Positions 44,318 through 53,534 of a stretch of DNA of 64,000 nucleotides are shown here, piece by piece. The stretch is taken from contig CAVYGS010000004.1 of NCBI GenBank assembly GCA_963768185.1, positions 1,549,701 through 1,613,700 on the forward strand. Direction: 5' to 3'. The notes beneath the pieces were generated by a model. It was not told the DNA's origin. It saw only the letters and a program-made list of their open reading frames with translations, and did not search any database. This DNA is from Palsa-461 sp963768185 (lineage in GTDB: Bacteria; Actinomycetota; Acidimicrobiia; Acidimicrobiales; RAAP-2). The translations under genes and the position numbers were made by a program. Positions within the stretch are counted from its first letter, which is position 1. The number at the start of each line of letters is the position of its first letter.

Positions 44318-44982
44318 ATTTCACCGCTTCTGGCCAACATCTTCCTGCACGCATTCGACCGGGCCTGGAAAGAGCACGGTGTGGGCGAAGTCGTCCGCTA
44401 TGCGGACGACTTCGTGGTGCTGTGCCGATCCCAGCAACGGGCCGAGGAGGCCGGGAGGCGGGCCGCCGCCATCTTGGGCGACCTCGGTCTGCGCCTTCAT
44501 CCGGACAAGACCCGCGTGGTTGAGCTCCGAGGAGGCAAAGAAGGCTTGGACTTCCTCGGGTGCCATTTTCATGCCCGCATGTCCGGCAAGCTCTGGGAGC
44601 AGAAGCGGATCGTCCGCTACTACCTCCACCGCTGGCCTTCTGTGCGCTCCATGAAGCGTGCCCGAGCGAGGATCAATGCCCTCACCGCTCGAAGCCAGGT
44701 CGGCCAGCAGTTGGAAGATGTCATCGCACATCTCAACCGGTTCCTTCGGGGCTGGGGCAACTACTTCCGCACCGGGAATGCAACGGACAAGTTCATCTCC
44801 TTGGACCGATACGTGACGTGGCGACTCAGGCGCTTGCTGATAAAGAAGCCTGGTCGCAACCTGCGTCCGAACCAAGCTGACACTTGGACCCGCACCTGGT
44901 TCCACGACCAGGGCTTGCACAAGCTCATGGGCACTATCCGTTACCCAAAAGCTGCGTAACCATGTCCAGAAGTCCATCGGAA

Positions 44983-45014
44983 AGCCGTGTGCGGGAAAAT
45001 CGCATGCACGGATT
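44983..45014 (+). ncRNA. Group II intron domain V
   Basis: A 32-nt hairpin with the catalytic AGC triad at its base, stem CCGTGTGCG/CGCATGCACGG with a two-base bulge, and a GAAA tetraloop (GGGAAAAT). This is the ribozyme core shared by all group II introns. It lies 23 bp after the RT stop. Its sequence is intact, so the RNA may still splice if maturase is supplied by another copy. Confidence 0.88.
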
Positions 45015-45066
45015 GAAAGGGGGATGGGGAACCGGACCGGCAACGGCACCGCGCCCCTGACTACCA

Positions 45067-46983
45067 ATGCCCGACCGAGGTGAGGACGGATCGGCCCGAG
45101 GCCGGTCGGTCTGGAACCTCCTGATCGGTCGGCCGCTGCGGGCCAGCGAGACCTCCAAGGAGAAGATCAACCCGGTCGAGGGACTCTCGGCCCTGTCACT
45201 GGACGCGCTCACCTCGGTGGCCTACGGCCCCGAGGCGATCATCGTCGTGCTGGCGGTCGCCGGGGCCGGAGCGCTCCACGACGTGCTCCCGATCACCATC
45301 GCGATCGTCGTGCTGTTGGCGGTGCTCGTGTTCTCGTACCGCCAGGTGATCGAGGCGTACCCCGGCGGGGGCGGCGCGTACGCGGTGTCGCGGGCCAACC
45401 TCGGGCCCGGGCCGAGCCTCGTGGCCGGCGCTGCGCTGGTGGTCGACTACACGCTCACCGTCGCGGTCTCGATCGCGGCGGGGGTCGGCGCGCTCACCTC
45501 GGCGTTCCCCGGCTTGAGCTCGGCGACCGTCCCGTTGTGCCTCGGCTTCCTCGCCCTCATCACCCTGCTCAACCTGCGGGGGCTGGGCGAGACGGCGCGG
45601 GCGTTCCTTTTGCCGACGCTCGTCTTCATCGTGGGGCTGCTGGCGATCATCGCGGTCGGGCTCATCCACCCGCTCGCGGTGCATGCCCCCCTGCCCGGTC
45701 ACTCCTTGCTGCCGACCCACGGGCTCGAGGTCGTTGGCGTCCTGCTGGTGCTGAAGGCGTTCTCGGCCGGCTGCAGCGCGCTGACCGGGGTGGAGGCCAT
45801 CGCCAACGGCGTGCCCCTCTTCAAGGAGCCCCGCGTGGTGCGGGCCAAGCGTACCGAGCTCCTCTTGGGGCTCATCCTCGGGGTCATGCTCCTGGGCCTG
45901 GCCGTCCTGGCCAAGCGCTGGCACATCGGGCCACGGACGAACCAGACCGTGCTCAGCCAGATCATGGGAATGGCCGTCGGGCGCCACTGGGCGTACTACG
46001 TGGTGTCGCTCACGATCACGCTCGTGCTCGCGCTCGCCGCCAATACGTCCTTCGGCGGTCTGCCCATCCTGACCAGCCTGCTCGCGCGCGACGACTACCT
46101 GCCGCACCTGTTCGCGCTGCGGGGCGACCGCCAGGTCTATGCGAACGGCATCGTGGTGCTCACCGTGCTCTCCGGGGTGCTGCTCGTGGCGGCCGATGGG
46201 AACACCAACTCGCTCATCCCGCTGTTCGCGATCGGGGTGTTCACCGGGTTCACGCTCTCCCAGTCCGGCCTCGTCGTGCACTGGTGGCGCGGCCGGCCCG
46301 CCGGATGGCGCCATCGGGCCGCCGTCAATGGGTTCGGCGCGGTCATCACCGGGGCGGCGACGATCATCTTCCTCATCTCCAAGTTCGTGAACGGTGCCTG
46401 GGTGGTCGTGGTCGCGGTGCCCCTTCTGGTGTTGCTATTCACCCGGATCCACCTCTACTACCGAAGGGCCGGCGCCATGCTCGGGGTGCGGGGGATACCC
46501 GGGCACCCCCACGGCCAGCGCACCCAGGTGATCATCCCGGTGATCGGGGTGTCCCGGCTCGCCGAGTACGCGATCTCAGAGGCACTCTCCTTGAGCGACG
46601 ACGTGGTCGCCGTGTCGGTCGTCCTGGACCAGGGGGAAGGCGCCGACCGGGCGGCCGAGGATCTCGAGCGGGCGTGGGCCAGGTGGGGCCCCGGCGTCGA
46701 GCTCAAGGTGCTGTCGACCGAGTACGCCTCGGTGGTCGGGCCGCTCCTCGGCTTCATCGACGAGGCCCGGGCGGCCGGTGACCACCAGATCGTCGTCCTC
46801 ATCCCCATCGTCGTGCCCGAGCACGTCCGCTATCGAGTGCTGCACAACCAGATCGACGTGGTCCTGAGCAGGGCGTTGCGCAGCCGGACCGACATCGTGG
46901 TCGCCCGGGTCCCGATGCCGCTCCGCCCGGCCTCCCAGGCCGAGGAGGACGCCGAGCGCGCGAGGCAACGGGAGCCTCGGTAA
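45067..46983 (+). CDS. APC-superfamily permease with C-terminal cytoplasmic domain
   Basis: 638 residues. About twelve membrane helices lie between residues 45 and 465 (first conserved element GLSALSLDALTSVAYGPEAI; YPGGGGAYAVSRANLG; FSAGCSALTGVEAIANGVPL). A roughly 160-residue cytoplasmic tail follows (RTQVIIPVIGVSRLAEYAIS...), resembling a nucleotide- or signal-binding regulatory domain. The layout resembles amino acid/K+ APC transporters of actinomycetes. ATG 45067 is only a few bases after the group II intron, so expression probably depends on read-through or splicing of the intron. No ribosome binding site is visible. PPK2 follows 39 bp downstream. Confidence 0.88.
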   Translation: MPDRGEDGSARGRSVWNLLIGRPLRASETSKEKINPVEGLSALSLDALTSVAYGPEAIIVVLAVAGAGALHDVLPITIAIVVLLAVLVFSYRQVIEAYPGGGGAYAVSRANLGPGPSLVAGAALVVDYTLTVAVSIAAGVGALTSAFPGLSSATVPLCLGFLALITLLNLRGLGETARAFLLPTLVFIVGLLAIIAVGLIHPLAVHAPLPGHSLLPTHGLEVVGVLLVLKAFSAGCSALTGVEAIANGVPLFKEPRVVRAKRTELLLGLILGVMLLGLAVLAKRWHIGPRTNQTVLSQIMGMAVGRHWAYYVVSLTITLVLALAANTSFGGLPILTSLLARDDYLPHLFALRGDRQVYANGIVVLTVLSGVLLVAADGNTNSLIPLFAIGVFTGFTLSQSGLVVHWWRGRPAGWRHRAAVNGFGAVITGAATIIFLISKFVNGAWVVVVAVPLLVLLFTRIHLYYRRAGAMLGVRGIPGHPHGQRTQVIIPVIGVSRLAEYAISEALSLSDDVVAVSVVLDQGEGADRAAEDLERAWARWGPGVELKVLSTEYASVVGPLLGFIDEARAAGDHQIVVLIPIVVPEHVRYRVLHNQIDVVLSRALRSRTDIVVARVPMPLRPASQAEEDAERARQREPR

Positions 46984-47021
46984 CCTCGCCGGGCACTCGT
47001 TCGGCATCCACGGGGGGCAGC

Positions 47022-47813
47022 GTGAAGATGATGGAGGGGCGCTGGCGCGCCGATCCCACAGCAGAGCGCCCGGTGGCAGACCGGGACCCGGCCTCGACGG
47101 CGGACGCCCCCGGTGACCGCGAGGCGACCGAGGCCGACGTCCTCGTGATGCAGGAGCGTCTCGTCCACCTGCAGCTGCGGCTGTGGGCCGAGGGGCGGCG
47201 CTCGATCCTGCTCGTCCTGCAGGGCATCGATGCGTCGGGCAAGGACGGCACCATCTCCAAGGTGTTCCGGGGCCTGGACCCGCTGGCGCTCCGGGTGGCC
47301 TCCTTCAAGGTGCCGACCGAAGAGGAGCTGGCGCACGACTTCTTGTGGCGGGTGCATGCGCACTGCCCGAGGACGGGCGAGATCGCGATCTTCAACCGCT
47401 CCCACTACGAGGACGTGCTCGCGGTGCGGGTGCGCGGCACGGCTCCTGAGGAGGTCTGGCGGCCGCGCTACGCGCACATCAACGCCTTCGAGGCGCTCTT
47501 GCGCGACGCGGGAACGACGCTCATCAAGGTGCTCCTGCACATCTCCAAGGGCGAACAGGAGAAGCGGTTGGAGGAACGCCAACGCGACCCGGAGAAGGCG
47601 TGGAAGGTCCAGAGCTCGGACTTCGCCGACCGCAAGCTCTGGGGCGCGTACCAGTGCGCCTTCGACGACATGGTGCGCGAAACCTCGACGCCGCACGCGC
47701 CGTGGTACGTGGTGCCGGCCGATCGCAAGTGGTACCGCAACTGGGTGGTGACGAGGATCCTCCTCGACACCCTGGAGGCGATGGACCCCCGGGCCGCGCC
47801 CGCGGCGCGCTAG
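47022..47813 (+). CDS. Polyphosphate kinase 2 family protein
   Basis: 263 residues. Walker A GIDASGKDG (about 68-76), lid and B regions FNRSHYEDVLAVRV and LLHISKGEQEKRLEERQRDP are all present. PPK2 enzymes transfer phosphate between polyphosphate and nucleotides (GDP/ADP or AMP). The single-domain length suggests NDP- or NMP-phosphorylating class; which one is not decided. The GTG start follows GGGGGCAGC. The stop shares a CTAG with the convergent SDR stop. Confidence 0.9.
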   Translation: MKMMEGRWRADPTAERPVADRDPASTADAPGDREATEADVLVMQERLVHLQLRLWAEGRRSILLVLQGIDASGKDGTISKVFRGLDPLALRVASFKVPTEEELAHDFLWRVHAHCPRTGEIAIFNRSHYEDVLAVRVRGTAPEEVWRPRYAHINAFEALLRDAGTTLIKVLLHISKGEQEKRLEERQRDPEKAWKVQSSDFADRKLWGAYQCAFDDMVRETSTPHAPWYVVPADRKWYRNWVVTRILLDTLEAMDPRAAPAAR

Positions 47814-48580
47814 CGCAGCGTCGAGAGCCCGCCGTCGACTGCGAGCACCTGGCCGGTGATGTAGCTGGCGTCCTGCGACAGCAGGAACACGACGGCCGCC
47901 GCGACCTCCCACGCGGTGCCCTGGCGCCCGAGCGGAACGCCCGTCCGGTCACGGCTCGGGCGACCCCGCGACGCGCGGCGGCCGAGCGGGGTGTCGATCA
48001 GGCCCGGCGCGACCACGTTGGCCCGCACGCCGTGGCGCGCCCCTTCCATGGCGACGTGCCGGCACAGCCCGGCGATGGCCGACTTGGAGCTGTCGTAGGC
48101 GGGGATCGCGCTCCCGGGCTTCAGCCCCGCCACCGAGGAGATGAAGACGATCGAGCCGTGGTCGAGGTGGGGCAGAGCCGCCTTGGCCAGGAGGAAGTGC
48201 GAGCGCACGTTGACCGAGAACACCAGGTCCCACTGCTCGGACGTCGTCCCTTCGAGCCCGGTGCCGAGGCCGATGCCCACGTTGAGCACCAAGCCGTCGA
48301 GACCGTCGAGGGCGTGGACCGCGGCCTCGACAATCGCCGCACAGGCCGACGCGTCGGCGACGTCGCCCACGAGCACCTCGGCTCGGGCGCCCTCGCCTTC
48401 GACGAGGCGGGCCGTCTCGAGCGCCGCCTCCACGTCGCGGTCGGCGAGAGCGAGCGCCGCCCCGGCCCGCGCCGCCAGGACCGCGATGGCGCGCCCGTTG
48501 CCCGGCGGGGCGACCGGGTCCTCGCTCCGTTGCGTGCCCGCGCCGACCACCAGCACCCGGGCGCCCGGGAGCTCGTTCAT
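47810..48580 (-). CDS. SDR family oxidoreductase with a long glycine-rich loop
   Basis: 256 residues. The cofactor loop is VVGAGTQRSEDPVAPPGNGR, about eight residues longer than the classical TGxxxGxG. LVLNVGIG stands for NNAG, Ser is in FISSVAG, and YxxxK is YDSSK; the end has ITGQVLAVDGG. ATG 48580 overlaps the CMD-like gene stop by ATGA, so the two are coupled. The same type of loop extension is seen in the SDR at 9219-10010. Probable oxidation of a hydroxy-acyl intermediate. Confidence 0.88.
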   Translation of the reverse strand: MNELPGARVLVVGAGTQRSEDPVAPPGNGRAIAVLAARAGAALALADRDVEAALETARLVEGEGARAEVLVGDVADASACAAIVEAAVHALDGLDGLVLNVGIGLGTGLEGTTSEQWDLVFSVNVRSHFLLAKAALPHLDHGSIVFISSVAGLKPGSAIPAYDSSKSAIAGLCRHVAMEGARHGVRANVVAPGLIDTPLGRRASRGRPSRDRTGVPLGRQGTAWEVAAAVVFLLSQDASYITGQVLAVDGGLSTLR

Positions 48581-49137
48581 CCGGGGAACGGCGCCGCGTC
48601 GTCCTCGAGCTGGACGCCGAGGGAGTTCAGCGTGAACGCGACCAGGTGGTACTGGCCGACCACCATGCACACCTCGATGAGCTGGCGTTCGTCGAGCTCG
48701 GCGGCGAGCACGTCCCAGGTCGCGTCGGCGATGCACGCGTCGCCGTGCAGCTCGTCGGCCGCTCGGAGCAGCGCTGCGTCCATGGATGACCAGCCCGGGC
48801 CCTCGGGCCCCTCGGGGATCCGGCCGATCTCCTCGTCGCTCAGTCCCGCCGCCCGCGCGAAACGGACGTGCTGGCCCCACTCGTAGTCGGCGCGGCAGTG
48901 CCACGCGGTGCGGAGCACCAAGAGCTCGCGGTGGCGGTCGCTCAGCTCGCCGCGGCGTAGGAGGGTGCCGCCGAACGCCGACCAGCGGTTGAACAGACGC
49001 CCATGTCGGATCAGCGTGGCGAAGATGTTGAGGTCGCGTCCGCCGACCTGAAGGGGTGCGAGGAGCTCCTGGGCCCGTTCGTCACGTTCGGCGGCGGGCA
49101 GCGGGGCGATCCGCATCGGTCTCGGTTCGACGGTCAC
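48577..49137 (-). CDS. Carboxymuconolactone decarboxylase (CMD/AhpD-like) family protein
   Basis: 186 residues, all-helical AhpD-like fold. The motif RELLVLRTAWHCRADYEWGQ then HV carries the conserved Glu, Cys and His of the CMD family; a single Cys argues against a CxxC peroxidase. It is coupled by ATGA to the following SDR. GTG 49137 is the start. Family members decarboxylate lactones or act as thiol-dependent antioxidants. The pairing with an SDR favours catabolism. Confidence 0.88.
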   Translation of the reverse strand: MTVEPRPMRIAPLPAAERDERAQELLAPLQVGGRDLNIFATLIRHGRLFNRWSAFGGTLLRRGELSDRHRELLVLRTAWHCRADYEWGQHVRFARAAGLSDEEIGRIPEGPEGPGWSSMDAALLRAADELHGDACIADATWDVLAAELDERQLIEVCMVVGQYHLVAFTLNSLGVQLEDDAAPFPG

Positions 49138-49146
49138 GACCGCACC

Positions 49147-50811
49147 CTAGATCCCCACCCCTGCGGCCGGGCCGGCGAACTCGCCGACGTCGATGGTCCG
49201 CGTGACCTCCACGGCCTCGAGGAGGGCGCGGTCGTGGGAGACGAGCAGCAGCGTTCCGCCGAACGACGCCAGCGCGCTCTCGAGCTGCTCGATTGCGGGG
49301 AGGTCGAGGTGGTTCGTCGGCTCGTCGAGCACGAGGAAGTTGACGCCGAGGCCCTGGAAGGTCGCCAGCTCGGCTCTCGTTCGCTCGCCCGGCGACAACG
49401 AGCTCGCGGCGCGTGCCACCTGGTCGATGCCGAGCCCGAATTTCGCGAGCAGTGAGCGGGCCTCGGTGCTCGTCAGCCGACAACGCTCGATCACCCGGTC
49501 CACGATCGACGCGGTCGAGGAGACGGCCGAACGATCCTGCCCGAGCTCGCCCACGACGACCGACGACCCCAGGTGCTGGCGGCCCTGCTCGAGCGGGAGC
49601 CGACCGAGGAGCGCCTCGACGAGGGTCGACTTGCCCGCGCCGTTGGGGCCGACGAGCGCGACGCGCTCGGCCCAGCCGATCTCGAGGTCGAGCGGGCCGA
49701 GGCGGAGTGACCCGCGCGCGATCACCGCATCCTCGAGTCGCGCGACGACCGCGCCCGATCGGGGTGCCTGCTCGATGGTGAACTCGAGCCGCCATCCCTC
49801 CCAGGGTTTGTCGACTCGCTGAAGCGACTCGAGCGCCCGCTCGGTGCGGCGCGCTCGCGACGCCTGCTGTTCGGTGCGGTTGATCCGGAAGTCGCGCTGG
49901 GCCTTGTCGTTGTCGCGGGGTCGCCGTTTCTCGCGGCGCACGCCCTGGGTCGCCCACTCGCGCTCGGTGCGGGCCCTCGTCTTCAGCTGGGCCCGTTGGG
50001 ACTCGTAGACGCGGTAGGCCTCCTCGGCGCGGCGGCGATCGGTCTCGCGCTGGTCGAGATAGGCGCCCCACCCCCCGCCGAAAAGGTGCGCCCGATGGTC
50101 GTGCTCGCTGATCTCGAGCACCGACCCCACCGTCGCCTCGAGAAACGCCCGGTCGTGGGAGACCACCACGACACCACCGTGGCGGAAGTTGACGAACCCG
50201 TCGAGCCGATCGAGACCGGCGAAATCGAGGTCATTGGTGGGCTCGTCGAGGAGGGTGATGTCGAAACGCGACAGCTCGATCGCGGCCAACGCGATCTTGG
50301 CCACCTCGCCGCCCGACAGGGTCGTCGCGAGGCGTTCGGCGACCCCCGGCACCCCGAGGTCGGCCAAGGTGGCATCGATGCGCGCGTCGAGGTCGCCTCC
50401 CGAGAGGACGACGAAGCGCTCGAGCGCAGCCGAGTAGCGATCCTCGGAGTGCGGTTGTCCGCCCTCGAGGGCAGTAGCCGCCGCCGAAAGCTCGGCCTCG
50501 GCGGCCGCGACCCCTGTCCGTCGGGCGAGGGTCGCGCGGACGGTCTCGCCGGGGACGGGTCGGTGCTCCTGATCGAGAAGCCCCACGGTCGCCTGCGGAG
50601 GGTCGCGCCGGACCGAGCCGGTATCGGGCTCGAGGTGTCCGGCGAGCAACGAGAGCAGCGTCGACTTGCCCACCCCGTTGGCCCCGACCACGCCGACGCA
50701 CATGCCGGGCGCGACGGTCAACGAGACGTCATCGAGGACGAGTCGATCGCCCCGGGCGAGCGTCAGGTGCTGCGCGACGAGGGTCGCGTGGGGTGCTGGG
50801 GGTGCGGACAC
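49147..50811 (-). CDS. ABC-F family ATP-binding protein
   Basis: 554 residues with two ATPase domains and no membrane segment. Domain 1: Walker A GANGVGKST, signature LSGGEVAKIALA, Walker B ITLLDEPTNDLD. Domain 2: GPNGAGKST, LSPGERTRAELA, FLVLDEPTNHLD. A charged linker (about 225-310, RREKRRPRDNDKAQRDFRIN) between them matches the ribosome-reaching interdomain arm. GTG 50811 has GGAGAG six bases upstream; the frame extends farther but is not supported. ABC-F proteins act on the ribosome E site; some protect against antibiotics. Resistance is possible, not shown. Confidence 0.9.
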   Translation of the reverse strand: MSAPPAPHATLVAQHLTLARGDRLVLDDVSLTVAPGMCVGVVGANGVGKSTLLSLLAGHLEPDTGSVRRDPPQATVGLLDQEHRPVPGETVRATLARRTGVAAAEAELSAAATALEGGQPHSEDRYSAALERFVVLSGGDLDARIDATLADLGVPGVAERLATTLSGGEVAKIALAAIELSRFDITLLDEPTNDLDFAGLDRLDGFVNFRHGGVVVVSHDRAFLEATVGSVLEISEHDHRAHLFGGGWGAYLDQRETDRRRAEEAYRVYESQRAQLKTRARTEREWATQGVRREKRRPRDNDKAQRDFRINRTEQQASRARRTERALESLQRVDKPWEGWRLEFTIEQAPRSGAVVARLEDAVIARGSLRLGPLDLEIGWAERVALVGPNGAGKSTLVEALLGRLPLEQGRQHLGSSVVVGELGQDRSAVSSTASIVDRVIERCRLTSTEARSLLAKFGLGIDQVARAASSLSPGERTRAELATFQGLGVNFLVLDEPTNHLDLPAIEQLESALASFGGTLLLVSHDRALLEAVEVTRTIDVGEFAGPAAGVGI

Positions 50812-50922
50812 GGTGGGCTCTCCGAAGGCCGGTGGGAGGGACGGGGACGGGGTTTCGTGATCAACGCACGGCCGAGATCGTACTTGGTACAGGCCGTCGG
50901 CCCGCCCGGGTCCGGTGACAAG

Positions 50923-52229
50923 ATGGTGGCGATGCCTCTCCGCCGCTCGGCGAGCCCTGCCCGCGCGTCGACCTTCGCCTCGCTTCGGACCCGCAACTAC
51001 CGGCTGTTCTTCGTCGGCCAGATCATCTCGGTCTCGGGCACCTGGATGCAGACTGTGGCCCAGGGCTGGCTGGTGCTGCGCCTCACCCACAACGGCACCG
51101 ACCTCGGGCTCATCACGGCAGCCCGGTTCCTGCCGATGATGGTGCTCCACCCTGGGGCGGACTGGTGGCCGATCGGCTGGACAAGCGCCGCATCCTGTAT
51201 GTGACCCAGACGTTGGCCGGGCTGCTCGCCGGTGTCCTCGCGCTCCTCGACGCGACGCACGTGATCACCGTGTGGATGCTGGGCGCGGTCGCTCTGGCCC
51301 TCGGGTTCGTCAACGTCTTCGACAACCCGACCCGCCAGAGCTTCATCTCCGAGATGGTCGCCGAGAAGGACCTGCCGAACGCCATCACCCTCAACTCGGT
51401 CACGATCAACATCGCCCGGGTGATCGGCCCCGCCATCGCCGGCGCGCTCATCGCGACCGTCGGCCTCGCGCCGTGCTTCCTCGCGAACGCAGCGTCCTTC
51501 GGCGCCGTGGTGATCAGCCTGGCCATGATGCGCAACCGCGAGTTGTTCGTATCGGCCCGGCCCGAGCGCCTGCCCGGGCAGGTGCGCGAGGGGCTCCGCT
51601 ACGTGCGACGGACCCCCGAGCTGCTCGTGCCCCTGATCATGATCACGGTGGTCGGCACGCTGGCCTGGGAGTTCCAGGTGTCGCTGCCGCTCATCGCCCG
51701 CAACACCTTCCAAGGCTCGGCCGCCACCTACGGCACGATGCTCGCCTTCATGGGCCTCGGCGCGGTGGTCGGCGGCCTGGTCACGGCGCGCCGACGCAGG
51801 GTGAGCGCCGTCGGCCTCGGGCACTCCTCGATCGGTTGGGGACTGGCGATCCTCGCCGCGGCGGTCGCCCCCAACCTGCCGAGCGAGTACGCGCTCCTCC
51901 TGCTCGTCGGCTACGGCAGCGTCAGCTTCAACGCGCTGGCCAAGACCACGCTCCAGCTGGCCGCCGTGCCGTCCATGCGCGGCCGGGTGATGGCGCTGTG
52001 GTCGGTGGCCTGGCTCGGCTCCACGCCGATCGGTGGACCGATCGTGGGCTGGGTCGGCCAGAGCTTCGGTGCCCGCTGGTCGCTGGTGGTCGGCGGCGTG
52101 CCCACGATCCTGGTCGGGCTGCTCGGCTACCGCAGCCTCATGCGGATCGACCGACGGGCGGCCGCGGCGTCCGGCGTCGTCGCCGACCCCGGCGCCCTGG
52201 TGCAGGCGCCGGTTCCCGCCGAACCCTGA
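50923..52229 (+). CDS. MFS transporter (enterobactin-exporter/TetR3-like), one frameshift
   Basis: The first frame (ATG 50923) reads FASLRTRNYRLFFVGQIISV through TAARFLPMMVL and then fails. The other frame picks up as PWGGLVADRLDKRRILYVTQ and runs to 52229 with FVNVFDNPTRQSFISEMV and LPNAITLNSVTINIARVIGP, typical of MFS_3. The slip is at CACCCTGGGG near 51150, a short homopolymer region. The span is 3n+2, so one base is missing. Corrected length is about 435 residues with about twelve helices. It should export a small molecule; the substrate is unknown. Confidence 0.85.
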
Positions 52230-52295
52230 CGACGAGCCGGCGCGGGCGGGATCCGCACGGTGTCGCACCGACCGACCGAAAAGGCGCTGGTGGCG

Positions 52296-53534
52296 TCAGT
52301 TCGCTGATTCCATCGACTGCAGCTGCGAAAGCTGACCCTCAATTGTCGAGATCATGTCGTCCGGCACCCCATCGGTCTCACCCCGAGCCATTGAGATCGC
52401 AGCTGGCGCCTTTTCCAGAACGTCGTCGATGATTGCAACCGCTCGTTCTCTCGACAGCCCCCATGCGACGGCTTCGTTGGCTAACCGCACCGCTGTCACG
52501 CCTTTCGTGCGGTGAACGTTGTCGATGTACAGCGCCAGCCGGTCGTCTCCGTAGACCAACGTGCACATGAGGTCGTACAGCGGTGCCAGCGCCAGCCTCC
52601 CCGACGGTTGGTGGAGCAGTGAGAAATTCTTGGCATGTGCATCGCCATTTCCGATGAGGACGTTTGTGGTAACGGCTCTGAGGAGTTGATCCAAGGAGTC
52701 GGGGGCGGCCGCTGCTTCAATCAGCCTGGCGATCCGTTGCAGAGAGGGGCCGCCCTCCTCTTGGTACTTGTTCGCGGGGGTCGTCCCGGTTGCTTGGCAG
52801 AAATCCTCCTGATGGATCCGCTCGACTGATCCATCGTCGTGTACAACACGGTCGAATCGCTCTACGACCAACAACTTGCGCGTGCCAATCACGATCGTCT
52901 CAACGCTGGCCACGGGCAATCCCAGATGCCAGGCCAGGCGCATGCAAAAGCCTTCGTTCTCTACGGTCGCAGGGAATCGGGCAATCTGCGGCTTGAGGAT
53001 GTGTGTAGACGGCGTGCCGTCGACGGGGCGACCCCACGAACCGTCCGGCATGCGAGTGAGGAGGAGCTTCTCCTGGACGCCGCCGAGCGAGATCCGAACG
53101 CGTTCGTCGACGCCAAGTGGAGCTTTGCGCAGGTTCGCCACGAGCTTCTCGATGTCGGACTCGGTGAGTGCTTCTGCTCTGAGAGTTGACGCCGGGGGTG
53201 GCGCGGGCTCGTCGACGGGCTGGATTACGACGGCACCTGCGCAATCCCGGCCGATGGCGCGAATCAATCCGTACGTGTCGCTCGCCAGGACATTGAAGTC
53301 TTCGGCGACTGCGAGGCGCGACTGCCCCTCGGGTAGCAATCCGTCGAGGAACGGCCTGACAACTCCCTGTGTATACCGCTCGGGCCGGACCGGGAGCGTC
53401 AACGAGAGCAGTGGGGTGCCGAGCGGGTATCGGGAGATCGCCTCTTCCGTGTAGACGAGACGGGTTCGGTGCCGTTCCTCGTCGATGATGGCGACCCTGT
53501 CGCCATAGAGCCAAACAGCGACGCCGTCAGCCAC
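52296..53534 (-). CDS. hipA: HipA-like serine/threonine kinase toxin
   Basis: About 412 residues. HipA_N (1-100, VAVWLYGDRVAIIDEERHRT) and HipA_C kinase domains. The activation-loop Ser region is RISLGGVQEKLLL, the catalytic loop is NVLIGNGDAHAKNFSLL and the metal site LAPLYDLMCTL, all intact. GTG 53534 is chosen because it overlaps the hipB stop by one base (TAGTG) and fits the usual N-terminus; a TTG at 53540 is possible. HipA relatives phosphorylate aminoacyl-tRNA synthetases and induce dormancy; HipB neutralises and represses. Together with 53534-53788 this is a complete type II toxin-antitoxin pair. Confidence 0.9.
   Translation of the reverse strand: MADGVAVWLYGDRVAIIDEERHRTRLVYTEEAISRYPLGTPLLSLTLPVRPERYTQGVVRPFLDGLLPEGQSRLAVAEDFNVLASDTYGLIRAIGRDCAGAVVIQPVDEPAPPPASTLRAEALTESDIEKLVANLRKAPLGVDERVRISLGGVQEKLLLTRMPDGSWGRPVDGTPSTHILKPQIARFPATVENEGFCMRLAWHLGLPVASVETIVIGTRKLLVVERFDRVVHDDGSVERIHQEDFCQATGTTPANKYQEEGGPSLQRIARLIEAAAAPDSLDQLLRAVTTNVLIGNGDAHAKNFSLLHQPSGRLALAPLYDLMCTLVYGDDRLALYIDNVHRTKGVTAVRLANEAVAWGLSRERAVAIIDDVLEKAPAAISMARGETDGVPDDMISTIEGQLSQLQSMESAN

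Larger units (their letters stand above)
41437..44959 (+). pseudogene. ltrA: Group II intron reverse transcriptase/maturase, interrupted
   Basis: The N-terminal part (41437-42140) has LYDRIYRDDILEEAWERVRA, AGVDHITI, PKPDGKFRPLGIPTVKDRV, GFRPKRSA, FEADIENFFGSIDH and TPQGGV. The C-terminal part (44318-44959) resumes with ISPLLANIFLHAFDRAW, the catalytic RYADDFVVL and the maturase domain (LNRFLRGWGNYFRTGNATDK). Removing 42141-44317 plus one AT joins them in frame as TPQGG-VISPLLANIF, giving 447 codons plus stop (1344 bp). No endonuclease domain is visible. The start is uncertain (ATG 41437 or 41362). As it stands the protein lacks the polymerase centre and is dead. Confidence 0.9.
40935..45060 (+). 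mobile_element. Group II intron, split by an inserted recombinase element
   Basis: The 5' end GTGCG at 40935 matches the group II GUGYG start, followed by structured RNA with GGGTGCAAGTCCC. The reverse transcriptase ORF lies in domain IV. Domain V is at 44983-45014 and a domain VI-like G/C-rich stem follows. The 3' end is not exact: ACTAC at about 45061-45065 or AAT one to four bases later would satisfy the AY ending. Total length is about 4.1 kb; subtracting the 2179-bp insertion and duplication gives about 1.95 kb, a normal intron size. It lies directly before the APC transporter start codon. Without an intact RT it can move only with maturase supplied in trans. Confidence 0.85.

Noticed and set aside
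45196..46314. A 372-codon minus-strand frame under the APC transporter
   Set aside because: Low-complexity His/Arg/Glu-rich translation without a domain; antisense shadow.
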